64,000 nt of DNA from Symbiodinium natans (Eukaryota > Sar > Dinophyceae > Suessiales > Symbiodiniaceae), in the NCBI GenBank assembly GCA_905221605.1, contig CAJNDS010002324.1, forward strand, positions 1,314,879 to 1,378,878. Reading direction: 5' to 3'. Below are positions 1 through 10,900 of the stretch, in pieces. The translations under genes and the position numbers were made by a program. The notes under the pieces were generated by a model. It was not told the DNA's origin. It made no database searches and worked only from the letters and a program-made list of their open reading frames with translations. Position 1 is the stretch's first letter. Every line of letters begins with the position of its first letter.

Positions 1-285
1 CAAAAACATGAGTTTTGGGCACCAAAAACAAATGTCAGGAAACCTTCTGGGCTCTCCAAAAACATGACTATTGGGCACCAAAACCAAATGTCAGGAAACC
101 TTCTGGGCTCTCCAAAAAAATGAGTTTTGGGCACCAAAAACAAATGTCAGGAAACCTTCTGGGCTCTCCGAAACATGAGTTTTGGGCACCAAAAGCAAAT
201 GTCAGGAAACCTTTTGGGCTCTCCAAAAATATGAGTTCTGGGCACCAAAAACAAATGTCAGGAAACCTTCTGGGCTATCCAAAAA

Positions 286-311
286 CATGAATTTTGGAAA
301 ATGTCCAAAAA
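286..311 (+). repeat. 26-bp stub monomer (landmark M1), copy 1
   Basis: This is a shortened monomer: CATGAATTTTGG is joined to AAAATGTCC and then to the next CAAAAACATG, leaving 26 bp instead of 56. Parts of both halves of the monomer are missing, so at least two deletions or one complex event made it. The same stub recurs six more times, which makes it a good landmark for unequal exchange. Confidence 0.9.
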
Positions 312-3300
312 CATGAGTTTTGGGCACCAAAAACAAATGTCAGGAAACCTTCTGGGCTCTCCGAAAACGTGAGTTTTGGGCGCCAACAACAAATGTCAGG
401 AAACCTTCTGGACTCTCCAAAAACATGAGTTGTGGGCACCAAAAACAAATGTCAGGAAACCTTCTGGGCTCTCCAAAAACAAGAAATTTGGGCACCAAAA
501 ACAAATGTCAGGAAACCTTCTGGGCTCTCCAAAAAAATGAGTTTTGGGCACCAAAAACAAATGTCAGGAAACCGTCTGGTCTCTCCAAAAAAGTGAGTTT
601 TGGGCACCAACAACAAATGTCAGGAAACCTTCTGGGCTCTTCAAAAATAAGAAAGTTGGGCACCAAAAACAAATATCAGCAAACCTTTTGGGCTCTCCAA
701 AAACATGAGTTTTGGGCACCAAAAAAAAAGTCAGGCAACTTTCTGGACTCTCCAAAAACATGAGTTTCGGGCAGCACAAGCAAATGTCAGGAAACCTTCT
801 GGGCTCTCCAAAAACATGAGTTGTGGGCACCAAAAGCAAATGTCAGGAAATCTTTTGGGCTCTCCAAAAACATGAATTCTGGGCACCAAAAAAAATAGGA
901 AACCTTCTGGACTCTCCAAAAACATGAGTTTTGGGCACCAAAAACAAATGTCAGGAAACCTTCTACGCTCTCCAAAAACATGAGTTTTGGGCACCAAAAA
1001 CAAATGTCAGGAAACCTTCTGGACTCTCCAAAAACGTGAGTTTTGGGCACCAACAACAAATGTCAGGAAACCTTCTGGACAATCCAAAAACATGATTGTT
1101 GGGCACCAAAAACAAATGTCAGGAAACCTTCTGGGCTCTCCAAAAATGTGAGTTTTGGACACCAAAAACAAATATCAGGAAACCTTCTGGGCTCTCCAAG
1201 AATATGAAACTTGGGCACCAAAAACAAATGGCAGGAAACCTTCTGGGCTCTCCAAAAACGTGAGTTTTGGGCACTAACAACAAATGTCAGGAAACCTTCT
1301 GGGCTCTCCAAAAACATGAGTTTTGGGCACCGAAAACAAATGTCAGGAAACCTTCTGGGCTCTCCAAAAACATGAGTTTGGGGCACCAAAAACAAATGTC
1401 AGGAAACCTTCTGGGCTCTCCAAAAACGTGAGTTTTGGGCACCAAAAACAAATGTCAGGAAACCTTCTGGACTCCCCAAAAACATGAGATTTGGGTACCA
1501 AAAACAAATGTCAGGAAATCTTCTGGGCTCTCCAAAAACATGAGTTTTGGGCACCAAAAACAAATGTCAGGAAACCTTCTGGACTCTCCAAAAACATGAG
1601 TTTTGGGCACCAAAAAAAAGGAAACCATCTGGACTATCCAAAAACATGAGTTTTGGGCACCAAAAACAAATGGCAGGAAACCTTCTGGGCCTCCAAAAAC
1701 ATGAGTTTTGGGCACCAAAAGCGAATGTCAGGAAATCTTGTGGGCTCTCCAAAAACATGAGTTGTGGGCACCAAAAGCAAATATCAGGATACCTTCTGGG
1801 CTCTCCAAAAACATGAGTTCTGGGCACCAAAAACAAAATGTCAGGAAACCTTCTGGGCTCTCCAAAAACATGAGTTTTGGGCACCAAAAACAAATGTCAG
1901 CAAACCTTCTGGGCTCTCCAAAAACATGAGTTTTAGGCACCAAACACAAATGTCAGCAAAACTTCTGGGCTCTCGAAAAACATGAGTTTTGGGCACCAAA
2001 AACAAATGTCAGGAAATCTTGTGGGCTCTCCAAAAACATGAGATTTGGGCACCAAAAACAAATGTCAGGAAACCATCTGGGCCCTCCAAAAACATGATTT
2101 CTGGGCACCAAAAACAAATGTCAGGAAACCTTCTGGGCTTTCCAAAAACATGAGTTTTGGGCACCAAGAACAAATGTCAGGAAACCTTCTGGGCTCTCCA
2201 AAAACATGACTCTTGGGCACCAAAAACAAATGTCAGGAAACCTTCTGGGCTCTCCAAAAACATGACTATTGGGCACCAAAAACAAATGGCAGGAAATCTT
2301 CTGGGCTCTCCAAGAATATGAAACTTGGGCACCAAAAAAAAATAGGAAACCTTCTGGACTATCCAAAAACATGAGTTTTGGGCACCAAAAACAAATGTCA
2401 GGAAACCTTCTGGGCTCTCCAAAAACATGAATTTTGGGTACCAAAAACAAATGTCAGGAAACCTTCTGGACTCTCCAAAAACGTGAGTTTTGGGCACCAA
2501 TAACAAATATCAGGAAACCTTCTGGGCTTTCCAAAAACATGAGGTTTGGGCACCAAAAACAAATGTCAGGAAACCTTCTGGGCTCTCCAAAAACATGAGT
2601 TTTGGGCACCAAAAACAAATGTCAGGAAACCTTCTGGGCTCTCCAAAAATATGAGTTTTGGGCACCAAAAGCAAATATCAGGAAACCTTTTGGCTCTCCA
2701 AAACATGAATTTTGGGCACCAAAATCAAATGTCAGGAAACTTTCTGGGCTCTCCAAATGAGTTTTGGACACCAAAATCAAATGTCAGGAACCTTCTGGGC
2801 TCTCCAAAAACATGAGTTTTGGGCACCAACAACAAATGTCAGGAAACCTTCTGGGCTCTCCAGAAACGTGAGTTTTGGGCACCAAAAACAAATGTCAGGA
2901 AACCTTCTGGACTATCCAAACACATGAGTTTTGGGCACCAAAAACAAATGTCACGAAACCTTCTGGGCTCTCCAAAAATATCAGTTTTGGGCACCAAAAA
3001 CAAATGTCAGTAAACCTTCTGGGCTCTCCAAAAATATGACTGTTGGGCACCAAAAACAAATGTCAGGAAACCTTCTGGGCTCTCCAAAAACATGAGTTTG
3101 GGGCACCAAAAACAAATGTCAGGAAACCTTCTGGGCTCTCCAAATGAGTTTTGGACACCAAAAACAAATGTCAGGAAACCTTCTGGGCTCTCCAAAAACA
3201 TGAGTTTTGGGCACCGAAAACAAATGTCAGGAAATCTTCTGGGCTCTCCAAAAATATGAATTTTGGGCACCAAAATCAAATGCCAGGAAACTTTCTGGGC

Positions 3301-3371
3301 TCTCCAAAAATATGAGTTGTGGGTATCAAAAACAAATGTCAGGAAACCTTCTGGGTTCTCCAAAAATATGA

Positions 3372-3430
3372 GTTTTGGAGGCTAAAAATAAATATCAAGA
3401 AAACTTCTGGGCTATCCAAAAATATGAGTT
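3372..3430 (+). repeat. Divergent GGCTAAAAATAAATATC monomer, type copy
   Basis: This is one of the most diverged monomers: GGGCACCAAAAACAAATGTCAGG is replaced by a version reading GGAGGCTAAAAATAAATATC followed by AAGAA. The GCTAAAAAT word is at 3381, 19001, 25280, 29866, 37445, 38336, 50075, 50966 and 58889. It appears once per U1/U3/U5/U6-type unit and twice in each 12.63-kb copy. Its neighbours (GGGCGCC and CTGGGCTATCC or CTGGGTTCTCC) travel with it, so this is a block of several old variants. Confidence 0.85.
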
Positions 3431-3994
3431 TTGGGCGCTAAAAACAAATGTCAGGAAACCTTCTGGGCTCTCCAAAAACATGAGTTTTGGGCACCAAAAA
3501 CAAATGTCAGGAAACCTTCTGGGCTCTCCAAGAACATGAGTTTTGGGCACCAACAACAAATGTCAGGAAACCTTCTGGACTCTCCAAAAACGTGAGTTTT
3601 GGGCACCAAAAACAAATGTCAGGAAACCTTCTGCGCTCTCCAAAAACATGAGTTTTGGGCACCAAAAACAAATGGCAGGAAACCTTCTGGGCCCTCCAAC
3701 ATCATGAGTTTTGGGCACCAAAAGTGAATGTCAGGAAATCTTGTGGGCTCTCCAAAAACATGAGTTTTGGGCACCAAAATCAAATGCCAGGACACCTTCC
3801 GGGCTGTCCAAAAATATGAGTTCTGGGCACCAAAAACAAATGTCAGGAAACCTTCTGGGCTCTCCAAAAACATGAGTTTTGGGCACCAAAAACAAATGTC
3901 AGGAAACCATCTGGACTCTCCCAAAATATGAGTTTTGGGCACCAACAACAAATGTCAGGAAACCTTCTGGGCTCTCCAAAAATATGATTTTTGG

Positions 3995-4000
3995 GCCGGC
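3995..4000 (+). repeat. GCCGGC insertion monomer (60 bp), type copy
   Basis: A 4-bp insertion in GGGCACC gives GGGCCGGCACC and creates the palindrome GCCGGC (the recognition site of NaeI and NgoMIV). Other copies are at 19502, 25781, 30368 and 59391. Each is followed one monomer later by the CATGCGTTTTGGAAATC variant. It is present once in U1, U3, U5, U6 and the tail unit, and absent from U2, U4 and both 12.63-kb copies. Confidence 0.88.
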
Positions 4001-5100
4001 ACCAAAAACAAATGTCAGGAAACCTTCTGGACTCTCCAAAAACATGCGTTTTGGAAATCAAAACAAAATGTCAGGAGACCTTCTGGGCTGTCCAAAAACA
4101 TGAATTTTGGGCACCAAAAACGAATGTCAGGAAATCTTGTGGGGTCTCCAAAAACATGAGTTTTGGGCACCAAAATCAAATGTCAGGAAACCTTCTGGGT
4201 TCTCCAAAACATGAGTTTTGGACACCAAAAACAAATGTCAGGAAACCTTCTGGACTCTCCAAAAACATGAGTTTTGGGCTCCAATAACAAATGTCAGGAA
4301 ACCTTCTGGACTATCCAAAAACATGAGTTTTGGGCTCCAATAACAAATGTCAGGAAACCTTCTGGACTATCCAAAAACATGAGTTTTGGGCACCAAAAAC
4401 AAATGTCAGGAAACCTTCTGGGCTCTCCAAAAATATGAGATTTGGGCACCAACAACAAATGTCAGGAAGCCTTCTGGGCGCTCCAAAAATATGAGTTTTG
4501 GAAACCAAAAACAAAAGTCAGGACATCTTCTGGGCTCTTCAAAAATATGTGTTTTGGGCACCAACAACAAATGTCAGGAAATCTTCTGGGCTCTTCAAAA
4601 AATAAGAAATTTGGGCATCAAAAACAAATGTCAGGAAACCTTCTGGATTCTCCCAAAACATGAGTTTTGGGCACCAAAAAAAAGAGGAAACCTTCTGGGC
4701 GCTCCAAAAACATGAGTTTTGGGCACCAAAAACAAATGTCAGGAAACCTTCTGGGCTCTCCAAAAACATGAGTTTTGGGCACCCAAAACAAATGTCAGGA
4801 AATCTTCTGGGCTCTGCAAAAACATGAGTTTTGGGCACCAAAAACAAATGTCAGGAAGCCTTCTGGACTCTCCAAAAATATGAGTTTTGGGCACCAAAAA
4901 CAAATGTCAGGAAACCTTCTGGGCTCTCCAAAAATATGAGTTTTGGGCACCAAAAACAAATGTCAGGAAACCTTTTGGGCTCTCCAAAACCATGAGTTTT
5001 GGGTACCAAAAAAATGCCAGGAATCCTTCTGGGCTTTCCAAAAACATGAATTTCGGGTACCAAAAACAAATGTCAGGAAACCTTCTGGGCTCTGCAAAAT

Positions 5101-5137
5101 CATGACTTGTCAGGGAACCTTCTGGGCTCTCCAAAAT
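5101..5137 (+). repeat. 37-bp deletion monomer (type copy)
   Basis: Here CATGA is followed directly by CT or AT and TGTCAGGGAACC, so the GTTTTGGGCACC...CAAA part is missing, a net loss of 19 bp. The flanks are also diagnostic: GCTCTGCAAAATCATGA before and CCAAAATCATGAG after. Further copies start at 5422, 12768, 13089, 19718, 20047, 25997, 26326, 30584, 30913, 35551, 40277, 43544, 48181, 52907, 59607, 59937 and 63883. Within a macro-unit they come in pairs 321 bp (U1, U2) or 329-330 bp (U3, U5, U6, tail) apart. The deletion removes the dyad-symmetric segment of the monomer. Confidence 0.88.
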
Positions 5138-6732
5138 CATGAGTTTTGGGCACCAACAACAAATGTCAGCAAACCTTCTGGGCTCTCCAAAAACATGAGT
5201 TTTGGGCACCAAAAACAAATGGCAGGAAACCTTCTAGGCTCTCCAAAAACATGCGTTTTGGAAACCAAAACAAAATGTCAGGAAACCTTCTGGGCTGTCC
5301 AAAAACGAGAATTTTGGGGGAACCAAAAACAAAATATCAGGAAACCTTTTGGGCTCTCCAAAAAACATGAGTTTTGGGCACCAAAAACAAATGTCAGGAA
5401 ACCTTCTGGGCTCTGCAAAATCATGAACTGTCAGGGAACCTTCTGGGCTCTCCAAAATCATGAGTTTTGGGCACCAAAAACAAATGTCAGGAAACCTTCT
5501 GGGCTCTCCAAAAATATGAGTGTTGGGCACCAAAAACAAATATCAGGACACCTTCTGGGCTCTCCAAAAACAAGAAATTTGGGCACCAAAAACAAATGTC
5601 AGGAAACCTTCTGGGCTCTCCAAAAACATGAGTTTTGGGCACCAATAACAAATGTCAGGAAACCTCTGGGCTCTCCAAAAACATGAATTTCGGGTACCAA
5701 AAACAAATGTCAGGAAACCGTCTGGGCTCTCCAAAAACATGAGTTTTGGGCACCAAAAACAAATGTCAGGAAATCTTGTGGGCTCTCCAAAAACATGAGA
5801 TTTGGGCACCAACAACAAATGTCAGGAAGCCTTCTGGGCTCTCCAAAAACATGACTATTGGGCACCAAAAACAAATGTCAGGAAACCTTCTGGGCTCTCC
5901 AAAAATATAAGTTTTGGGCACTAACAACAAAAGTCAGGAAATCTTCTGGGCTCTTCAAAAATAAGAAATTTGAGCACCAAAAACAAATGTCAGGAAACCT
6001 TCTGGGCTCTCCCAAAACATGAGTTTTGGGCACCAAAAACAAATGTCAGGCAACCTTCTGGACTCTCCAAAAACATGAGTTTCGAGCAACAAAAACAAAT
6101 GTCAGGAAACCTTCTGGGCTCTCCAAAAACATGAGTTTTGGGCACCAAGAGCAAATGTCAAGAAACCTTTTGGGCTCTCCAAAAATATGAGTTCTGGGCA
6201 CCAAAAACAAATGTCAGGAAACCTTCTGGGCTCTCCAAAAATATGAGTTTTGGGCACCAAAATCAAATGTCCGGACACCTTCTGGACTCTCCAAAAACAT
6301 GAGTTTTGGGCACTAAAAAAAATTTGTCAGGAAACCTTCTGGGCTCTCCAAAAACGTGAGTTTTGGGCACCAATAACAAATGTCAGGAAACCTTCTGGAC
6401 TATCCAAAAATATGAGTTTTGGGCACCAAAAACAAATGTCAGGAAACCTTCTGGGATCTCCAAAAAAATGAGCTTTGGGCACCAAAATCAAATGTCAGGA
6501 AACCTTCTGGGCTCTCGAAGAACATGAAATTTGGGCACCATAAACAAATGGCAGCAAACCTTTTGGGCTCTCCAAAAACATGAGTTTTGGGCACCAAAAA
6601 AAAAGTCAGGCAACTTTCTGGACTCTCCAAAAACATGAGTTTCGGGCAGCACAAACCAATGTCAGGAAACCTTCTGGGCTCTCCAAAAACATGAGTTTTG
6701 GGCACCAAAAACAAATGCCAGGAAACCTTCTG

Positions 6733-6736
6733 CATG
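6733..6736 (+). repeat. CATG insertion monomer, type copy
   Basis: CTTCTGGGC becomes CTTCTGCATGGGC through a 4-bp gain, which adds a second CATG to the monomer. Other copies are at 14400, 41914 and 54544. It marks the segment shared by U1, U2 and the right ends of the two 12.63-kb copies. Confidence 0.85.
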
Positions 6737-7916
6737 GGCTCTCCAAAAACATGAGTTTTGGGCACCAAAAAAAAAGAAAACCTTCTGGGCGCTCCAAAAA
6801 CATGAGTTTTGGGCACCAAAAACAAATGTCAGGAAATCTTCTGGGCTTTCCAAAAACATGAATTTTGGGCACCCAAAACAAATGTCAGGAAACCTTCTGG
6901 GCTCTCCAAGAATATGAAACTTGGGCACCAAAAACAAATGTCAGGAAACCTTCTGGACTCTCCAAAAACATGAGTTTTGGGCACCAAAAACAAACGTCAG
7001 GAAACCTTCTGGGCTCTCCAAAAATATGAGTTTTGGGCACCAAAAACATATGTCAGCAAACCTTCTGGGCTCTCCAAAACCATGAGTTGTGGGTACCAAA
7101 AAAATGCCAGGAAACCTTCTGGGCTCTCCAAAAACAGGAGTTTTGGGCACCAAAAACAAATGTCAGCAAACCGTCTGGGCTCTCCAAAAACATCAGTTTT
7201 GGGCATCAAAAACAAATGTCAGGAAACCTTCTGGGCTCTCCAAAAACATGAGTTTTGGACACCAAAAACAAATGTCAGGAAGCTTTCTGGGCTCTCCAAA
7301 AAACATGAATTTTGGACACCAAAAACAAATGTCAGGAAACCTTCTGGGCTCTCCAAGAACATGAAATTTGGGCACCAAAAACAAATGGCAGGAAATCTTC
7401 TGGGCTCTCCAAAAACATGAATTTCAGGTACCAAAAACAAATGTCAGGAAACCGTCTGGGCTCTCCAAAAAAATGAGTTTTGGGCACCAAAAACAAATGT
7501 CAGGAAATCTTGTGGGCTCTCCAAAAACATGAGATTTGGGCACCAAAAACAGATGTCAGGAAACCTTCTGGGTTCTCCAAAACATGAGTTTTGGGCACCA
7601 AAAACAAATGGCAGGAAATCTTCTGGGCTCTCCAGAAACATGAGTTTTGGGCACCAAAAACAAATGTCAGGAAACCTTCTGGGCTCTCCAAAAACATGAC
7701 TATTGGGCACCAAAAACAAATGTCAGGAAACCTTCTGGGCTCTCCAGAAAATGAGTTTTGGGCACCAAAAACAAATGTCAGGAAGCCTTCTGGGCTCTCC
7801 GAAACATGAGTTTCGGGCACCAAAAGCAAATGTCAGGAAACCTTTTGGGCTCTCCAAAAATATGAGTTCTGGGCACCAAAAACAAATGTCAGGAAACCTT
7901 CTGGGCTCTCCAAAAA

Positions 7917-7942
7917 CATGAATTTTGGAAAATGTCCAAAAA
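7917..7942 (+). repeat. 26-bp stub monomer (M1), copy 2
   Basis: This stub has the same sequence and length as the one at 286, and lies 7631 bp downstream of it. The flanking monomers agree on both sides: GCAAATG...CCTTTTGG upstream, and CGTGAGTTTTGGGCGCC downstream. Confidence 0.9.
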
Positions 7943-10900
7943 CATGAATTTTGGGCACCAAAAACAAATGTCAGGAAACCTTCTGGGCTCTCCAAAAACG
8001 TGAGTTTTGGGCGCCAACAACAAATGTCAGGAAACCTTCTGGACTCTCCAAAAACATGAGTTGTGGGCACCAAAAACAAATGTCAGGAAACCTTCTGGGC
8101 TCTCCAAAAACAAGAAATTTGGGCACCAAAAACAAATGTCAGGAAACCTTCTGGGCTCTCCAAAAAAATGAGTTTTGGGCACCAAAAACAAATGTCAGGA
8201 AACCGTCTGGGCTCTCCAAAAAAGTGAGTTCTGGGCACCAACAACAAATGTCAGGAAACCTTCTGGGCTCTTCAAAAATAAGAAAGTTGGGCACCAAAAA
8301 CAAATGTCAGCTAACCTTTTGGGCTCTCCAAAAACATGAGTTTTGGGCACCAAAAAAAAGTCAAGCAACTTTCTGGACTCTCCAAAAACATGAGTTTCGG
8401 GCAGCACAAACCAATGTCAGGAAACCTTCTGGGCTCTCCAAAAACATGAGTTGTGGGCACCAAAAGCAAATGTCAGGAAACCTTTTGGGCTCTCCAAAAA
8501 CATGAATTCTGGGCACCAAAAAAAATAGGAAACCTTCTGGACTATCCAAAAACATGAGTTTTGGGCACCAAAAACAAATGTCAGGAAACCTTCTACGCTC
8601 TCCAAAAACATGAGTTTTGGGCACCAAAAACAAATGTCAGGAAACCTTCTGGACTCTCCAAAAACGTGAGTTTTGGGCACCGACAACAAATGTCAGGAAA
8701 CCTTCTGGACAATCCAAAAACATGATTGTTGGGCACCAAAAACAAATGTCAGGAAACCTTCTGGGCTCTCCAAAAATGTGAGTTTTGGACACCAAAAACA
8801 AATATCAGGAAACCTTCTGGGCTCTCCAAGAATATGAAACTTGGGCACCAAAAACAAATGGCAGGAAACCTTCTGGGCTCTCCAAAAACGTGAGTTTTGG
8901 GCACTAACAACAAATGTCAGGAAACCTTCTGGGCTCTCCAAAAACATGAGTTTTGGGCACCGAAAACAAATGTCAGGAAACCTTCTGGGCTCTCCAAAAA
9001 CATGAGTTTGGGGCACCAAAAACAAATGTCAGGAAACCTTCTGGGCTCTCCAAAAACGTGAGTTTTGGGCACCAAAAACAAATGTCAGGAAACCTTCTGG
9101 ACTCTCCAAAAACATGAGTTTTGGGCACCAAAAACAAATAACAGGAAACCTTCTGGACTCTCCAAAAACATGAGATTTGGGTACCAAAAACAAATGTCAG
9201 GAAATCTTCTGGGCTCTCCAAAACCATGAGTTTTGGGCACCAAAAACAAATGTCAGGAAACCTTCTGGACACTCCAAAAACATGAGTTTTGGGCACCAAA
9301 AAAAAGGAAACCTTCTGGACTATCCAAAAACATGAGTTTTGGGCACCAAAAACAAATGGCAGGAAACCTTCTGGGCCTCCAAAAACATGAGCTTTGGGCA
9401 CCAAAAACGAATGTCAGGAAATCTTGTGGGCTCTCCAAAACATGAGTTGTGGGCACCAAAAGCAAATATCAGGATACCTTCTGGGCTCTCCAAAAACATG
9501 AGTTCTGGGCACCAAAAACAAAATGTCAGGAAACCTTCTGGGCTCTCCAAAAACATGAGTTTTGGGCACCAAAAACAAATGTCAGCAAACCTTCTGGGCT
9601 CTCCAAAAACATGAGTTTTGGGCACCAAACACAAATGTCAGCAAACCTTCTGGGCTCTCCAAAAACATGAATTTTGGGCACCAAAAACAAATGTCAGGAA
9701 ACCTTCTGGGCTATCCAAAAACATGAGGTTTGGGCACCAAAAACAAATGTCAGGAAACCATCTGGGCTCTCCAAAAACATGAGTTCTGGGCACCAAAAAC
9801 AAATGTCAGGAAACCTTCTGGGCTCTCCAAAAACATGAGTTTTGGGCACCAAGAACAAATGTCAGGAAACCTTCTGGGCTCTCCAAAAACATGACTGTTG
9901 GGCACCAAAAACAAATGTCAGGAAACCTTCTGGGCTCTCCAAAAACGTGAGTTTGGGCACCAAAAGCAAATGTCAGGAAACCTTTTGGGCTCTCCAAAAA
10001 CATGAATTCTGGGCACCAAAAAAAAATAGGAAACCTTCTGGGCTATCCAAAAACATGAGTTTTGGGCACCAAAAACAAATGTCAGGAAACCTTCTGGGCT
10101 CTCCAAAAACATGAACTTTGGGTACCAAAAGCAAATGTCAGGAAACCTTCTGGACTCTCCAAAAACGTGAGTTTTGGGCACCAATAACAAATATCAGGAA
10201 ACCATCTGGGCTTTCCAAAAACATGAGGTTTGGGCACCAAAAACAAATGTCAGGAAACCTTCTGGGCTCTCGAAAAACATGAGTTTTGGGCACCAAAAAC
10301 AAATGTCAGGAAACCTTCTGGGCTCTCCAAAAATATGAGTTTTGGGCACCAAAAGCAAATATCAGGAAACCTTTTGGCTCTCCAAAACATGAATTTTGGG
10401 CACCAAAATCAAATGTCAGGAAACTTTCTGGGCTCTCCAAATGAGTTTTGGACACCAAAATCAAATGTCAGAAAACCTTCTGGGCTCTCCAAAAACATGA
10501 GTTTTGGGCACCAACAACAAATGTCAGGAAACCTTCTGGGCTCTCCAGAAACGTGAGTTTTGGGCACCAAAAACAATTGTCAGGAAACCTTCTGGGCTCT
10601 CCAAACACATGAGTTTTGGGCACCAAAATTAAATGTCACGAAACCTTCTGGGCTCTCCAAAAATATCAGTTTTGGGCACCAAAAACAAATGTCAGGAAAC
10701 CTTCTGGGCTCTCCAAGAATATGAAACTTGGGCACCAAAAACAAATGGCAGGAAACCTTCTGGGCTCTCCAAAAACGTGAGTTTTGGGCACTAACAACAA
10801 ATGTCAGGAAACCTTCTGGGCTCTCCAAAAACATGAATTCTGGGCACCAAAAAAAAATAGGAAACCTTCTGGACTATCCAAAAACATGAGTTTTGGGCAC

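Larger units (their letters stand above)
1..7916 (+). repeat. Macro-unit U1 (about 7.6-kb type), left end open
   Basis: This block runs from the window edge to the second 26-bp stub monomer. Measured between stubs (286 to 7917) it is 7631 bp. Its order of variants is repeated in U2 with offsets of 7630 near base 1063, about 7685 at 1547-2546, and 7667 from about 5146 to 7215. Bases 15-290 recur near 7703, 15588, 20314, 21847 and 26593. Bases 3007-4160 instead match U3 at 18628-19666 (offsets 15621 and 15507) better than U2, so U1 is a mosaic. It holds one GCCGGC monomer (3995), two 37-bp monomers (5101, 5422) and one +CATG monomer (6733). No gene is present. Confidence 0.85.

Noticed and set aside
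286-311. Insertion site of a mobile element at the 26-bp stubs
   Set aside because: Nothing foreign is inserted and there are no terminal repeats or target-site duplications. All the bases are explained as leftovers of the monomer.
3381-3395. AATAAA in the GCTAAAAATAAATATC variant as a polyadenylation signal
   Set aside because: It is part of a repeated variant monomer in A-rich DNA with no gene upstream. Chance occurrence is the simplest explanation.
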